In this document: positions 1-6,850 of the stretch, piece after piece | Layout of the letters: each line of letters starts with the position of its first letter | How positions within the stretch are numbered: position 1 is the first letter of the stretch | Source: Bacteroidota bacterium | GTDB lineage: Bacteria; Bacteroidota; Bacteroidia; Chitinophagales; Chitinophagaceae | Direction: 5' to 3' | DNA length: 18,997 bases | Assembly: GCA_023396345.1 (NCBI GenBank) | Contig: JAEWWO010000227.1 | Location: forward strand, 1 to 18,997 | The notes under the pieces: model-generated | Seen by the model: only the letters and a program-made list of their open reading frames with translations | The model's database searches: none | Told to the model about the DNA's origin: nothing | Translations under genes and position numbers: made by a program

Positions 1-433
1 CCATAACCCTGTGCATAGTCGCGATATATGTAAAGTACCTTACACCTATATCTTGGATGTCAAAAATCATTAAATCTATGTCCTCTAACATTTCTTTTGT
101 CGGCTTGTTTGTTTTGCCATACAGAGAAACTATCTTTACTCCTGTTATTGGGTCAACATCGTCTGTTATCTTTACGCCTGCTCCTACGTCTCCTCTGAAA
201 CCATGTTCAGGACCAAATACTTTAATTATATTAACGCCCAAAGATAGAAGGCTGTCTACACTCGGCTTGTCACCTATTCGCGAAGTTGGATTTACAACCA
301 TTCCGATCTTTTTACCTTTTAGGTAGTCAATATATTCGGGTACCCGATCTGCGCCTGGAACTATTTGTGAATTTGCCGAAAAAGTAATAAATATAAAGAA
401 ACAAGTAGCTAGAAAGATTTTTTCAATTTTCAT
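1..433 (-). CDS. namZ: NamZ-like exo-beta-N-acetylmuramidase (DUF1343, GH171), 5' part only
   Basis: This is the N-terminal 144 codons of a gene that runs off the left edge; the ATG is at 433-431. Residues 1-23 are a typical signal peptide (MKIEKIF, a hydrophobic run, then SANSQ), so the protein is exported. The mature part carries the hallmarks of DUF1343: GMVVNPTS (44-51), GPEHGFRGD (74-82), SLYG (103-106) and FDIQDIGVRYFTYI (114-127). Characterised family members release N-acetylmuramic acid from the non-reducing end of peptidoglycan fragments (family knowledge), which suggests a role in cell-wall recycling or scavenging. murF, a peptidoglycan synthesis gene, lies two genes away on the same strand, but the kbl terminator separates the units. 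The C-terminal half is not in the window, so completeness cannot be judged. Confidence 0.9.
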   Translation of the reverse strand, partial: MKIEKIFLATCFFIFITFSANSQIVPGADRVPEYIDYLKGKKIGMVVNPTSRIGDKPSVDSLLSLGVNIIKVFGPEHGFRGDVGAGVKITDDVDPITGVKIVSLYGKTNKPTKEMLEDIDLMIFDIQDIGVRYFTYIATMHRVM

Positions 434-455
434 GATTTTATTTTTTGACTATTTC

Positions 456-474
456 AAATCTTTACAAAAGATTT
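456..474. repeat. 8-bp inverted repeat in the namZ leader
   Basis: AAATCTTT (456-463) and AAAGATTT (467-474) form a perfect 8-bp inverted repeat with a 3-nt loop. It lies about 22 bp upstream of the namZ start codon. It is too A+T-rich and too far from a T tract to be a convincing terminator, so it may be a weak leader hairpin or an operator. No function can be assigned from sequence alone. Confidence 0.3.
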
Positions 475-554
475 CTTTTTTATAAATTTAGGTAATATTT
501 ACGAAAAATATACTAATTCGGTAGATTAAAATATTTTATGTATTAATTTTCATG

Positions 555-589
555 AAAAAAATAACCGCATCAAAAAATGATGCGGTTAT
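555..589 (-). terminator. Rho-independent terminator of kbl
   Basis: A perfect 12-bp stem, ATAACCGCATCA (561-572) with TGATGCGGTTAT (578-589), has a 5-nt loop. Read on the minus strand it is followed directly by six T residues (560-555). It lies 25 bp beyond the kbl stop codon and before the namZ leader, so it should end the kbl transcript. Confidence 0.9.
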
Positions 590-614
590 GCTTATTGGAG
601 AATGTTTCGATTTT

Positions 615-1802
615 TTATTTTAACACACCCAGTTCTTTTCCCACTTTTGTAAATGCGGCAATAGCTTTATCCAGATGATGTTGTTCGTGCGCAGCGCTTA
701 GCTGTACGCGTATACGGGCTTTGCCTTTTGGCACAACGGGATAGAAAAATCCTGTTACATATATGCCTTCTTCCTGCAAGGCAGCGGCAAATTGTTGCGC
801 CACCACCGCTTCGTAAAGCATTACGGGCACAATGGGATGCTCGCCCGGTTTTATATCAAACCCTGCTTCTGTCACTTTTTCGCGGAAGTACTTCGTATTG
901 CTTTCCAGTTTATCGCGGAGTTCTGTAGTTTGGCTAAGCATATCCAGTACGGCAATAGATCCGCCTACAATTGCCGGAGCCAGTGTGTTGGAGAATAAAT
1001 ACGGACGGCTGCGCTGGCGCAGCATTTCTATAATTTCTTTTCTGCCCGAAGTAAAGCCTCCGCTGGCACCGCCCAATGCTTTTCCGAGTGTTCCGGTAAT
1101 GATATCAATTTTTCCCAGCACACCGCAATGTTCATGTGTACCACGTCCTGTTTTGCCGAGGAAGCCTGTAGAGTGGCTGTCATCCACCATTACCACTGCA
1201 TCGTATTTTTCTGCCAGATCCACAATCTTGTCCAGTTGTGCAATGGTGCCGTCCATAGAGAAGGATCCGTCTGTAACAATGATTCTGCTGCGCAGATGAG
1301 CACTGTCGAGCAACTTATCTTCCAGATCTTTCATATCATTGTGCTTGTACCGATAACGCTGTGCCTTACACAAGCGCACACCGTCAATAATAGAAGCGTG
1401 ATTTAATTCATCACTAAGTATGGCATCTGCTTCGCCAAACAAAGGTTCAAATACACCGCCGTTGGCATCAAAGCAGGCTGCATATAAAATGGTGTCTTCC
1501 GTACCCAGAAAATCAGATATTTTCTTTTCAAGTTCTTTATGAATATCCTGCGTACCGCAGATAAAGCGTACGCTGGAAAGTCCGTATCCTCTGTCGTCCA
1601 TCACTTTTTGAGCGGCAGCGATAGCTGTTTTATTATTAGATAAGCCCAGATAATTATTGGCGCAGAAATTAAGTAATGTTTTTCCGTTTACCTCAATCTC
1701 GGCTCCCTGCTGGCTTTCAATAGGTCTTTCGTTTTTAAATAAACCGGCTTCTTTTATTTCTTCCAGTTCTTTGCTAATGCGTTGTACTAAATTTTCGTTC
1801 AT
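615..1802 (-). CDS. kbl: Glycine C-acetyltransferase (2-amino-3-ketobutyrate CoA ligase)
   Basis: A PLP-dependent alpha-oxoamine synthase of 395 aa (E. coli Kbl is 398 aa). It interconverts 2-amino-3-ketobutyrate plus CoA with glycine plus acetyl-CoA, the second step of threonine breakdown in the cytoplasm. Visible motifs are [11 protein letters not shown] (45-55), the cofactor-binding [12 protein letters not shown] (205-216) and the Schiff-base lysine K241 in [14 protein letters not shown]. The segment [17 protein letters not shown] matches Kbl rather than the related BioF, HemA or SPT. Threonine dehydrogenase (tdh), the usual partner, is not within the window. The gene has its own predicted promoter and terminator and so appears monocistronic. 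Start ATG at 1802-1800. Confidence 0.95.
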   Translation of the reverse strand: MNENLVQRISKELEEIKEAGLFKNERPIESQQGAEIEVNGKTLLNFCANNYLGLSNNKTAIAAAQKVMDDRGYGLSSVRFICGTQDIHKELEKKISDFLGTEDTILYAACFDANGGVFEPLFGEADAILSDELNHASIIDGVRLCKAQRYRYKHNDMKDLEDKLLDSAHLRSRIIVTDGSFSMDGTIAQLDKIVDLAEKYDAVVMVDDSHSTGFLGKTGRGTHEHCGVLGKIDIITGTLGKALGGASGGFTSGRKEIIEMLRQRSRPYLFSNTLAPAIVGGSIAVLDMLSQTTELRDKLESNTKYFREKVTEAGFDIKPGEHPIVPVMLYEAVVAQQFAAALQEEGIYVTGFFYPVVPKGKARIRVQLSAAHEQHHLDKAIAAFTKVGKELGVLK

Positions 1803-1823
1803 AGAAGATGTATTTTATTACAA

Positions 1824-1856
1824 TAAAGATAAAAAACATTTTCTGTAAACTGCAAC
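1824..1856 (-). promoter_or_regulatory. Probable promoter of kbl
   Basis: On the minus strand, GTTG (1856-1853) lies 21 bp upstream of TATCTTTA (1831-1824). The latter matches the Bacteroidota -7 consensus TAnnTTTG except for the last base. This would put the transcription start about 15-20 nt before the kbl ATG. Confidence 0.5.
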
Positions 1857-1875
1857 TCAATCGTATGTGTAAAAT

Positions 1876-3144
1876 TTACGGAAGCACATTTTCCATGGCT
1901 ATACCTCTGGAACCTTTAATTAAAATGTATGTGTTTTGTGGTGATAGTTGTTGCAACCATTCTTTTGCCTCGGCGGTGGTGGCAAAATAATGATGCTGAT
2001 GTTGTGTGTGTGCAAAGTCTCCGCCAACCAGTGCAACATGTTTCCACTGATATTGATTGATAAGATTTATCAGTTCCTGATGTTCCTGCACACTGTTGTC
2101 TCCCAGTTCTTTCATAGCGCCCAGCATGAGTATTTTGTTTTCAGCATCTATTTTGGTCATATTTTCAATAGCGGCTTTCATGCTTGTTGGATTGGCGTTG
2201 TAGGCATCAATAATAAAACTATTTGTTCCGATTTTTTTAAGTTGAGAACGGCTGTTGGAAGGCACATAACATTCTAAGGTGTGCTTTATTTTTTCATAGC
2301 TGATACCAAAGTATTTACCAACCGTAACTGCACATAAAACATTGGGCAGATTGTAACTGCCAATGAGCTGTGTGTTGATGGTGGTTTCTTCATTTATCAG
2401 TACCGATAAAAACGGATCCGTATGTAATTCTTTGCCGGTAACATCGCCGTTTTTGGTGCCGTACCAGATTACTTCCCGAATTCCCTGATTCATTGTGTGG
2501 AAATAATCATAGTCGTCAAAAGCAAAAACAGTTCCTCCTTTTTCGCGCAGATAATCGAACAATTCTCCTTTGGCTTTTTTAATATTCTCCTCACTGCCAA
2601 AACCTTCCAGATGTGCTTTGCCACAATTGGTAATAATGCCGTGTGTAGGTTTTGTGTAGGTGCAATAGTCGGCTATTTCCTGCATGTGATTGGCTCCCAT
2701 TTCCACCACAGCCATTTGCGCATCCTTCTTAATTTTTAGCAGGGTTAATGGTATGCCGATGTGGTTATTCAAATTGCCCTCTGTGGTGTACGTTTTATAT
2801 TCGCTGCTTAAAACCTGATGTATCAGTTCTTTAGTGGTGGTTTTTCCATTGCTGCCTGTGATAGCAATAAACGGAATGTCAAACTGATCTCTGTGATAAG
2901 AAGCCAGTTGCTGCAAAGCGGTCAGTACATCTTCCACCTGAAGAATCCTTTCGTCCTCATGTACCACTTCGTCTACAATACAGTACGCTGCGCCTGCTTC
3001 CAACGCCTGAAGAGCAAATGTATTACCATTAAAGTTGGGTCCTTTGAGTGCGAAAAAAATATCGCCCTGTTTAAGTTTTCTGGTATCCGTTTGCACGGAA
3101 GGATGTTGCAGGTATATTTTGTAAAGTTGCTCGGTGGATATCAT
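1876..3144 (-). CDS. murF: UDP-N-acetylmuramoyl-tripeptide--D-alanyl-D-alanine ligase
   Basis: This 422-aa Mur ligase adds D-Ala-D-Ala to UDP-MurNAc-tripeptide using ATP, the last cytoplasmic step in making the peptidoglycan precursor. The N-terminal UDP-substrate domain has SVQTDTRKLKQGDIFFAL (about 16-33). The central ATPase domain has the P-loop TGSNGKTTTK (96-105), GNLNNHIGIPLT (123-134) and VVEMGANHMQEI (146-157). The AKGE at 191-194 probably holds the lysine that is carbamylated in Mur ligases (inference). The C-terminal domain has DAYNANPTSM (313-322) and LGAMKELG (341-348), both typical of MurF. It is a stand-alone MurF, not the MurF-Alr fusion seen in some Bacteroidota. The ATG (3144-3142) sits almost against the upstream terminator hairpin, so no room is left for a normal ribosome-binding site. 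Confidence 0.95.
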   Translation of the reverse strand: MISTEQLYKIYLQHPSVQTDTRKLKQGDIFFALKGPNFNGNTFALQALEAGAAYCIVDEVVHEDERILQVEDVLTALQQLASYHRDQFDIPFIAITGSNGKTTTKELIHQVLSSEYKTYTTEGNLNNHIGIPLTLLKIKKDAQMAVVEMGANHMQEIADYCTYTKPTHGIITNCGKAHLEGFGSEENIKKAKGELFDYLREKGGTVFAFDDYDYFHTMNQGIREVIWYGTKNGDVTGKELHTDPFLSVLINEETTINTQLIGSYNLPNVLCAVTVGKYFGISYEKIKHTLECYVPSNSRSQLKKIGTNSFIIDAYNANPTSMKAAIENMTKIDAENKILMLGAMKELGDNSVQEHQELINLINQYQWKHVALVGGDFAHTQHQHHYFATTAEAKEWLQQLSPQNTYILIKGSRGIAMENVLP

Positions 3145-3148
3145 ATAT

Positions 3149-3183
3149 ACAAAAATAGTGATTGAATCATTTCAATCACTATT
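3149..3183 (-). terminator. Rho-independent terminator of the DUF4783 gene
   Basis: A perfect 13-bp stem, AATAGTGATTGAA (3154-3166) with TTCAATCACTATT (3171-3183), has a 4-nt TCAT loop. On the minus strand a T run follows. It lies 25 bp past the stop codon of the DUF4783 gene and only about 9 bp before the murF start codon, so it both closes the upstream unit and overlaps the murF control region. Confidence 0.85.
3150..3157 (-). promoter_or_regulatory. Possible -7 element of murF inside the terminator
   Basis: TATTTTTG (3157-3150, minus strand) is an exact match to TAnnTTTG. Only five bases separate it from the murF ATG, which would give a leaderless or nearly leaderless mRNA. A TTG lies 15 bp upstream within the hairpin, shorter than the usual -33 spacing, so this is tentative. 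The same geometry is seen at tsaE. Confidence 0.4.
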
Positions 3184-3208
3184 CTTTATATGTTTTTAAT
3201 TATAAAGT

Positions 3209-3652
3209 TTAATTTATGCGAACGGTGACTATATTTTGTCTGGGAGAATCTCCCTTAAGCATAATAGTAATATTAAAATCTTTAGAGCCGCGCAACTTTC
3301 CGGCTATGTAGCGGGTTGAGCCCAGTTCTCTTTCTGAAGTAAGTGTAAAACCGGAAATCTTATTATCTTCAAAAAACATTTTAAAATTAATGGTAGCCTG
3401 ATTTTTACTTACTGAAGCCATTTCTGCTCCTTGCGGCAGCTTCATTGAAATTACTTCATTAAAATATCTGCTCACGCGCGATGCATTGGCTTTTTTTAAT
3501 GCTTCAATAATATCGTTGCTCTGAGCTATATAAAAATCATGTGATACTGATGAATTCTTTGAGTAATTATTTATCATACTTTGTATGGCAAAAACCGGCG
3601 CAAGAGAAGACACAGTAAATAAAACAATAAAAAATAAAACAAACTTCTTCAT
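3209..3652 (-). CDS. Secreted DUF4783 family protein
   Basis: A 147-aa protein starting at the ATG 3652-3650. The reading frame stays open for 32 codons further upstream, but MKKFVLFFIVLFTVSSLAPVFA is a clean signal peptide, so this start is preferred. The mature part resembles DUF4783: a helix IIEALKKANASRVSRYF, then MKLPQGAEMASVSKNQATINFKMFF cut by a turn, and a C-terminal beta-rich TRYIAGKLRG and IMLKGDSPRQNIVTVRIN. The pattern is like that of small NTF2-like proteins (inference). Members are common in Bacteroidota and have no known role. The gene is divergent from gpmI and closed by its own terminator before murF. Confidence 0.75.
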   Translation of the reverse strand: MKKFVLFFIVLFTVSSLAPVFAIQSMINNYSKNSSVSHDFYIAQSNDIIEALKKANASRVSRYFNEVISMKLPQGAEMASVSKNQATINFKMFFEDNKISGFTLTSERELGSTRYIAGKLRGSKDFNITIMLKGDSPRQNIVTVRIN

Positions 3653-3783
3653 TATCTGTAATATTCTGATTAATGTGATATTAATAATTATCAAAATTTG
3701 AGCCAAACCAACTTGTTTTGCACAAGATATAAACATCTTTGCCAACAAAAAAGGTGGAATATTATTATTTTTTTCACAACTCG

Positions 3784-3803
3784 CTTAAAATTACCGTTTT
3801 AAG
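3784..3803. repeat. Inverted repeat in the DUF4783-gpmI divergent region
   Basis: CTTAAAA (3784-3790) and TTTTAAG (3797-3803) form a 7-bp inverted repeat around a 6-nt TTACCG loop. It lies between the divergent starts. It could be an operator, or chance in A+T-rich DNA. No T tract follows it in either direction. Confidence 0.25.
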
Positions 3804-3897
3804 GGAGAAAGGATAAATCATTATTATAGGATTATTAACAAATTATTAATATTCTATAAAATACGAACAAATTGTATATTTTGTTTGTAAATTTCTA

Positions 3898-3927
3898 TTT
3901 GCCATGCCTGAAAAAGATGTAATTTTG
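3898..3927 (+). promoter_or_regulatory. Promoter of gpmI-rimM
   Basis: TTTG (3898-3901) and TAATTTTG (3920-3927) match the Bacteroidota -33/-7 consensus exactly, with an 18-bp spacer. Transcription would start about 10 nt before the gpmI ATG at 3944. This is the best-formed promoter in the window. Confidence 0.75.
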
Positions 3928-3943
3928 CAAAAAATATAATCTA

Positions 3944-5470
3944 ATGAGTAATAATAAAGCGATGCTCATCATCATGGACGGCTGGGGCATTGGTCAAAAT
4001 GAAACAGGAGATGCGATTAAACAGGCAAATACTCCTTTTGTAGATTCTTTGTATGGCAAATATCCTAATGCTACACTGGTAACTTGTGGTGAGGCTGTAG
4101 GTTTACCTGACGGGCAAATGGGAAACAGTGAAGTCGGTCACCTGAATCTGGGTGCGGGACGAGTTGTATATCAGGAGTTGCAAAGAATAAATGTTGCCAT
4201 CAGAACGGGTGAATTTCAAAAAAATCCGGTTTTGCTGCAAGCTATTCAGAATGCTAAGAACAGTAATAAATCATTTCATTTAATCGGTCTGGTGAGCGAT
4301 GGAGGCGTGCACAGCCATATCAACCATTTTAAAGCAATCATAGATACCTGTAAAGAGCAGGGATTAACGGAAAATGTGTACGTACAGGCGTTTACAGACG
4401 GAAGAGACTGCGATCCTAAAAGCGGGCTGGGGTTTGTAAACGATTTGAGCAATCATTTATTGGAAACCGGCGTAGGACAAATCGCTTCTGTTACCGGGAG
4501 ATATTATGCGATGGACAGAGACAAACGCTGGGAAAGAGTAAAGCTGGCTTACGATGCGTTGGTACACGGCACCGGAGTAAAGAGTGATAATGTAATAAAA
4601 TCCATTGAAGAATCTTACGAAAACGGCGTTACAGATGAATTTATTAAACCTATTATCAACGCCCATTTAGATGATAATGCACGCATTAAAGAAGGAGATG
4701 TGGTGGTGTGTGTAAACTTCAGAACCGACAGATGCCGCGAGATTACTATTGTGCTTACGCAGCAGGATTTTCCTGAGTTTAATATGCAAAAAATGCATTT
4801 GGATTATACCACACTTACAGAATACGATGCAACCTATCAGAATGTAAAGGTGGTGTTTGAAAATGATAATCTTACCAAAACTCTGGGCGAGGTGCTGGAA
4901 GCAGCAGGTAAAAAACAAATACGTATAGCCGAAACAGAAAAATATCCGCACGTAACTTTCTTCTTCAGTGGCGGACGCGAAGAGCCTTTTGCTGGAGAGT
5001 CAAGAATTATGGCAGCTTCGCCAAAAGTAGCCACTTATGATTTACAGCCTGAAATGAGTGCGATTGAATTAACCGATAAAATTGTACCTGAAATTCAAAA
5101 CGAAACCGCCGATTTTATTTGCCTGAACTTTGCAAACACAGATATGGTAGGACATACAGGCGTTTTCTCTGCGGTGGTAAAAGCTGCAGAAACTGTTGAT
5201 ACCTGCGTTTCACGCATTGTGCCGGAAGCACTGGCGCACGGATATTCTATATTCCTTACTGCCGATCATGGTAATGCAGATAATATGGTAAATGAAGATG
5301 GTTCGCCCAATACACAGCATTCGCTGAATCTGGTGCCTTTATTCTTTATAAGCAATAATTATTCAACTCCGCTCAGAGCCGGGAAACTGGGAGATATAGC
5401 GCCTTCTGTACTGAAAGTGATGGGCATTGAAATTCCGAAAGAAATGACCGGAGATATTTTGATTGATTAA
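3944..5470 (+). CDS. gpmI: 2,3-bisphosphoglycerate-independent phosphoglycerate mutase
   Basis: A 508-aa iPGM that interconverts 3- and 2-phosphoglycerate in glycolysis and gluconeogenesis, using two Mn2+ and a phosphoserine intermediate. All expected active-site residues are visible: D12 in IIMDGWGIG, the catalytic serine S62 in MGNSEVGHLNLGAGR, H123 in SDGGVHSH, D152/R154/D155 in TDGRDCDP, GRYYAMDRDKRWER (185-198), NFRTDR (258-263), K333 in EKYPHVTFFFSGG, D400 and H404 in NTDMVGHTG, D441/H442 in ADHGNADN, and H459 in TQHS. Length is normal for the family. It is the first gene of a two-gene unit with rimM, seven bases downstream. Confidence 0.97.
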   Translation: MSNNKAMLIIMDGWGIGQNETGDAIKQANTPFVDSLYGKYPNATLVTCGEAVGLPDGQMGNSEVGHLNLGAGRVVYQELQRINVAIRTGEFQKNPVLLQAIQNAKNSNKSFHLIGLVSDGGVHSHINHFKAIIDTCKEQGLTENVYVQAFTDGRDCDPKSGLGFVNDLSNHLLETGVGQIASVTGRYYAMDRDKRWERVKLAYDALVHGTGVKSDNVIKSIEESYENGVTDEFIKPIINAHLDDNARIKEGDVVVCVNFRTDRCREITIVLTQQDFPEFNMQKMHLDYTTLTEYDATYQNVKVVFENDNLTKTLGEVLEAAGKKQIRIAETEKYPHVTFFFSGGREEPFAGESRIMAASPKVATYDLQPEMSAIELTDKIVPEIQNETADFICLNFANTDMVGHTGVFSAVVKAAETVDTCVSRIVPEALAHGYSIFLTADHGNADNMVNEDGSPNTQHSLNLVPLFFISNNYSTPLRAGKLGDIAPSVLKVMGIEIPKEMTGDILID

Positions 5471-5477
5471 ATAAAGA

Positions 5478-5999
5478 ATGGCTGATTATATTCATATCGG
5501 TAAAATTGTAGCCACACATGGCGTAAACGGAGATTTAATCCTGCTGCATAGTCTGGGTAAAAAAAGTATGTTTAAAAATGTGAAAGCTATTTTTATCGAA
5601 GAAAAAAAAGGCTCCTATATTCCTTATTTTTTGCAGCATGCAACTGCCCGAACAGCTGACGAAACGCTGGTGAAGGTAGAAGAAATAGATTCTAAAGAAA
5701 ATGGTCACCGCCTCATTAAAAAAAATGTATGGCTGCTTCAGGAAGACTTTGATAAAATAGCAGAAAAAAATGCACCTATTGCTTTGTTGGGTTTTACTAT
5801 TCTGGAAGAAGGAAAAGTATTGGGCGTTGCAGAAGAGATTATAGAACAACCTCATCAGGTACTGGTAAAGACAACCGTCGAAGAGCAGGAAGTGCTGTTG
5901 CCCGTACATCAGGATACATTAAAAAAAATAGATCAGAACAAAAAAGAGATACATTTACAATTGCCCGACGGGCTGCTGGATATATATCTTGGAAAATAA
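5478..5999 (+). CDS. rimM: Ribosome maturation factor RimM
   Basis: A 173-aa protein, a normal RimM length. The N-terminal beta-barrel has GKIVATHGVNGDLIL (8-22), the standard RimM opening. The C-terminal PRC-barrel-like domain includes LLGFTILEEGKVLGVAEEI, VLLPVHQDTL and the terminal LPDGLLDIYL. RimM binds ribosomal protein S19 and helps assemble the 30S head (family knowledge). Only 7 bp separate it from gpmI, and a terminator follows, so it is probably made from the gpmI promoter. In many bacteria rimM sits between rpsP and trmD; neither is here. Confidence 0.93.
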   Translation: MADYIHIGKIVATHGVNGDLILLHSLGKKSMFKNVKAIFIEEKKGSYIPYFLQHATARTADETLVKVEEIDSKENGHRLIKKNVWLLQEDFDKIAEKNAPIALLGFTILEEGKVLGVAEEIIEQPHQVLVKTTVEEQEVLLPVHQDTLKKIDQNKKEIHLQLPDGLLDIYLGK

Positions 6000-6074
6000 T
6001 TTGAATTCTGACTATTTTTTATTACATTGCATACGGATATGATTGATAACAATTATTGTACTGCCTACAATATT

Positions 6075-6108
6075 AAAAAGCAACAACTTAAGTAGTGTTG
6101 CTTTTTTT
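6075..6108 (+). terminator. Rho-independent terminator of gpmI-rimM
   Basis: The stem AAAAAGCAACA (6075-6085) pairs with TGTTGCTTTTT (6096-6106) around a 10-nt loop that contains the self-complementary ACTTAAGT. The T run follows directly. It lies about 75 bp past the rimM stop. Confidence 0.85.
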
Positions 6109-6142
6109 ATTTGCTTTTTCTTTCGTTATAAAAATAAATTAT

Positions 6143-6150
6143 TAATTTTA
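6143..6150 (+). promoter_or_regulatory. Weak candidate -7 element for the three-gene exported-protein set
   Basis: TAATTTTA (6143-6150) differs from TAnnTTTG at the last base, and a TTTC lies 18 bp upstream at 6121-6124. It lies between the preceding terminator and the TTG start at 6173, so a promoter must be near here. This particular match is weak. Confidence 0.35.
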
Positions 6151-6172
6151 CGAATATAAAAGCAGAATACCT

Positions 6173-6844
6173 TTGAAAAAAGTTTATCTAAGCATTTTAC
6201 TTGTATTTATATCCTTATTATTCAGTTCCTGTTTTCAGGTGATTGAAGAAATAGATTTGCTCGAAAACGGAAGTGGTAAAATGACTATTACGCTTAATCT
6301 TTCTCAAAGCAAAGCCAAAGTAGCGTCTATCCTTAAAATGAAAACTGTCAATGGCAGAGCTGTTCCTTCTGAAACAGAAATTAAAAGTAAAGTGAATAAG
6401 GCTGCGCAAACCATCAGGCAGATTAATGGTATTTCAAATGTAAAAACATCAACAGACTTTTCTAATTACATCGCCGTTATCTCTTTTAATTTCGCTGATA
6501 TTTCTAATCTGAATTCAGTCAGCAAAAAAATATTTTCGGAATATGATATTAAAGCAGCCAATGCTGCAACTTATACTTACAACAGAGCCGGTAAAGTTTT
6601 CTCTAAAAAATATATACACAGCCCTGAAACCCGAAAGGCTTACAACGGGCTAAGTGCAGCGGATAAACAGGTGTTTGAGAATGCCAGTTATACAAGTATA
6701 TATCGTTTCAGAAACGCTGTCGGTTCTCAGTCGAATGCTGTTGCTAAGGTTTCCAAATCAGGAAAAGCTGTAATGCAACAGAGTAGTGTGCTCAACATCA
6801 TTCATGCAAAAACAAATCTGTCTAATACTATAAAATTAAAATAA
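6173..6844 (+). CDS. Hypothetical lipoprotein, TTG start
   Basis: A 223-aa protein I do not recognise. It must start at the TTG 6173-6175, because the following residues form a lipoprotein signal peptide (KKVYLSILLVFISLLFSSC) with the lipidated cysteine at C20; no ATG upstream is in frame. Right after the anchor comes VIEEIDLLENGSGKMTITLNLS, like the 'xxxNGSGxxxxxxxL' opening strand of LppM/DUF3153-type lipoproteins (weak resemblance). The rest is a mixed alpha/beta domain of about 110 residues, then a basic, low-complexity tail rich in Ser, Ala, Asn and Lys. The stop is 6 bp before the next gene, so it is the first gene of a three-gene unit of exported proteins. Confidence 0.75.
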   Translation: MKKVYLSILLVFISLLFSSCFQVIEEIDLLENGSGKMTITLNLSQSKAKVASILKMKTVNGRAVPSETEIKSKVNKAAQTIRQINGISNVKTSTDFSNYIAVISFNFADISNLNSVSKKIFSEYDIKAANAATYTYNRAGKVFSKKYIHSPETRKAYNGLSAADKQVFENASYTSIYRFRNAVGSQSNAVAKVSKSGKAVMQQSSVLNIIHAKTNLSNTIKLK

Positions 6845-6850
6845 ACTGTT

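Noticed and set aside
57..326. Open frame of 89 codons on the plus strand
   Set aside because: It lies antisense to the NamZ/DUF1343 coding sequence, whose minus-strand frame has clear family motifs. The plus-strand protein is low-complexity Pro/Thr/Ser.
832..1299. 155-codon plus-strand frame
   Set aside because: It is antisense to the PLP domain of kbl and has no recognisable motif.
3653..3748. 32-codon N-terminal extension of the DUF4783 protein
   Set aside because: A standard signal peptide begins at the internal Met (3652). The extension would bury it, and it begins without a ribosome-binding signal.
6049..6059. Short palindrome ACAAT-T-ATTGT between rimM and its terminator
   Set aside because: Five base pairs of A+T-rich stem are expected by chance, and no promoter overlaps it.
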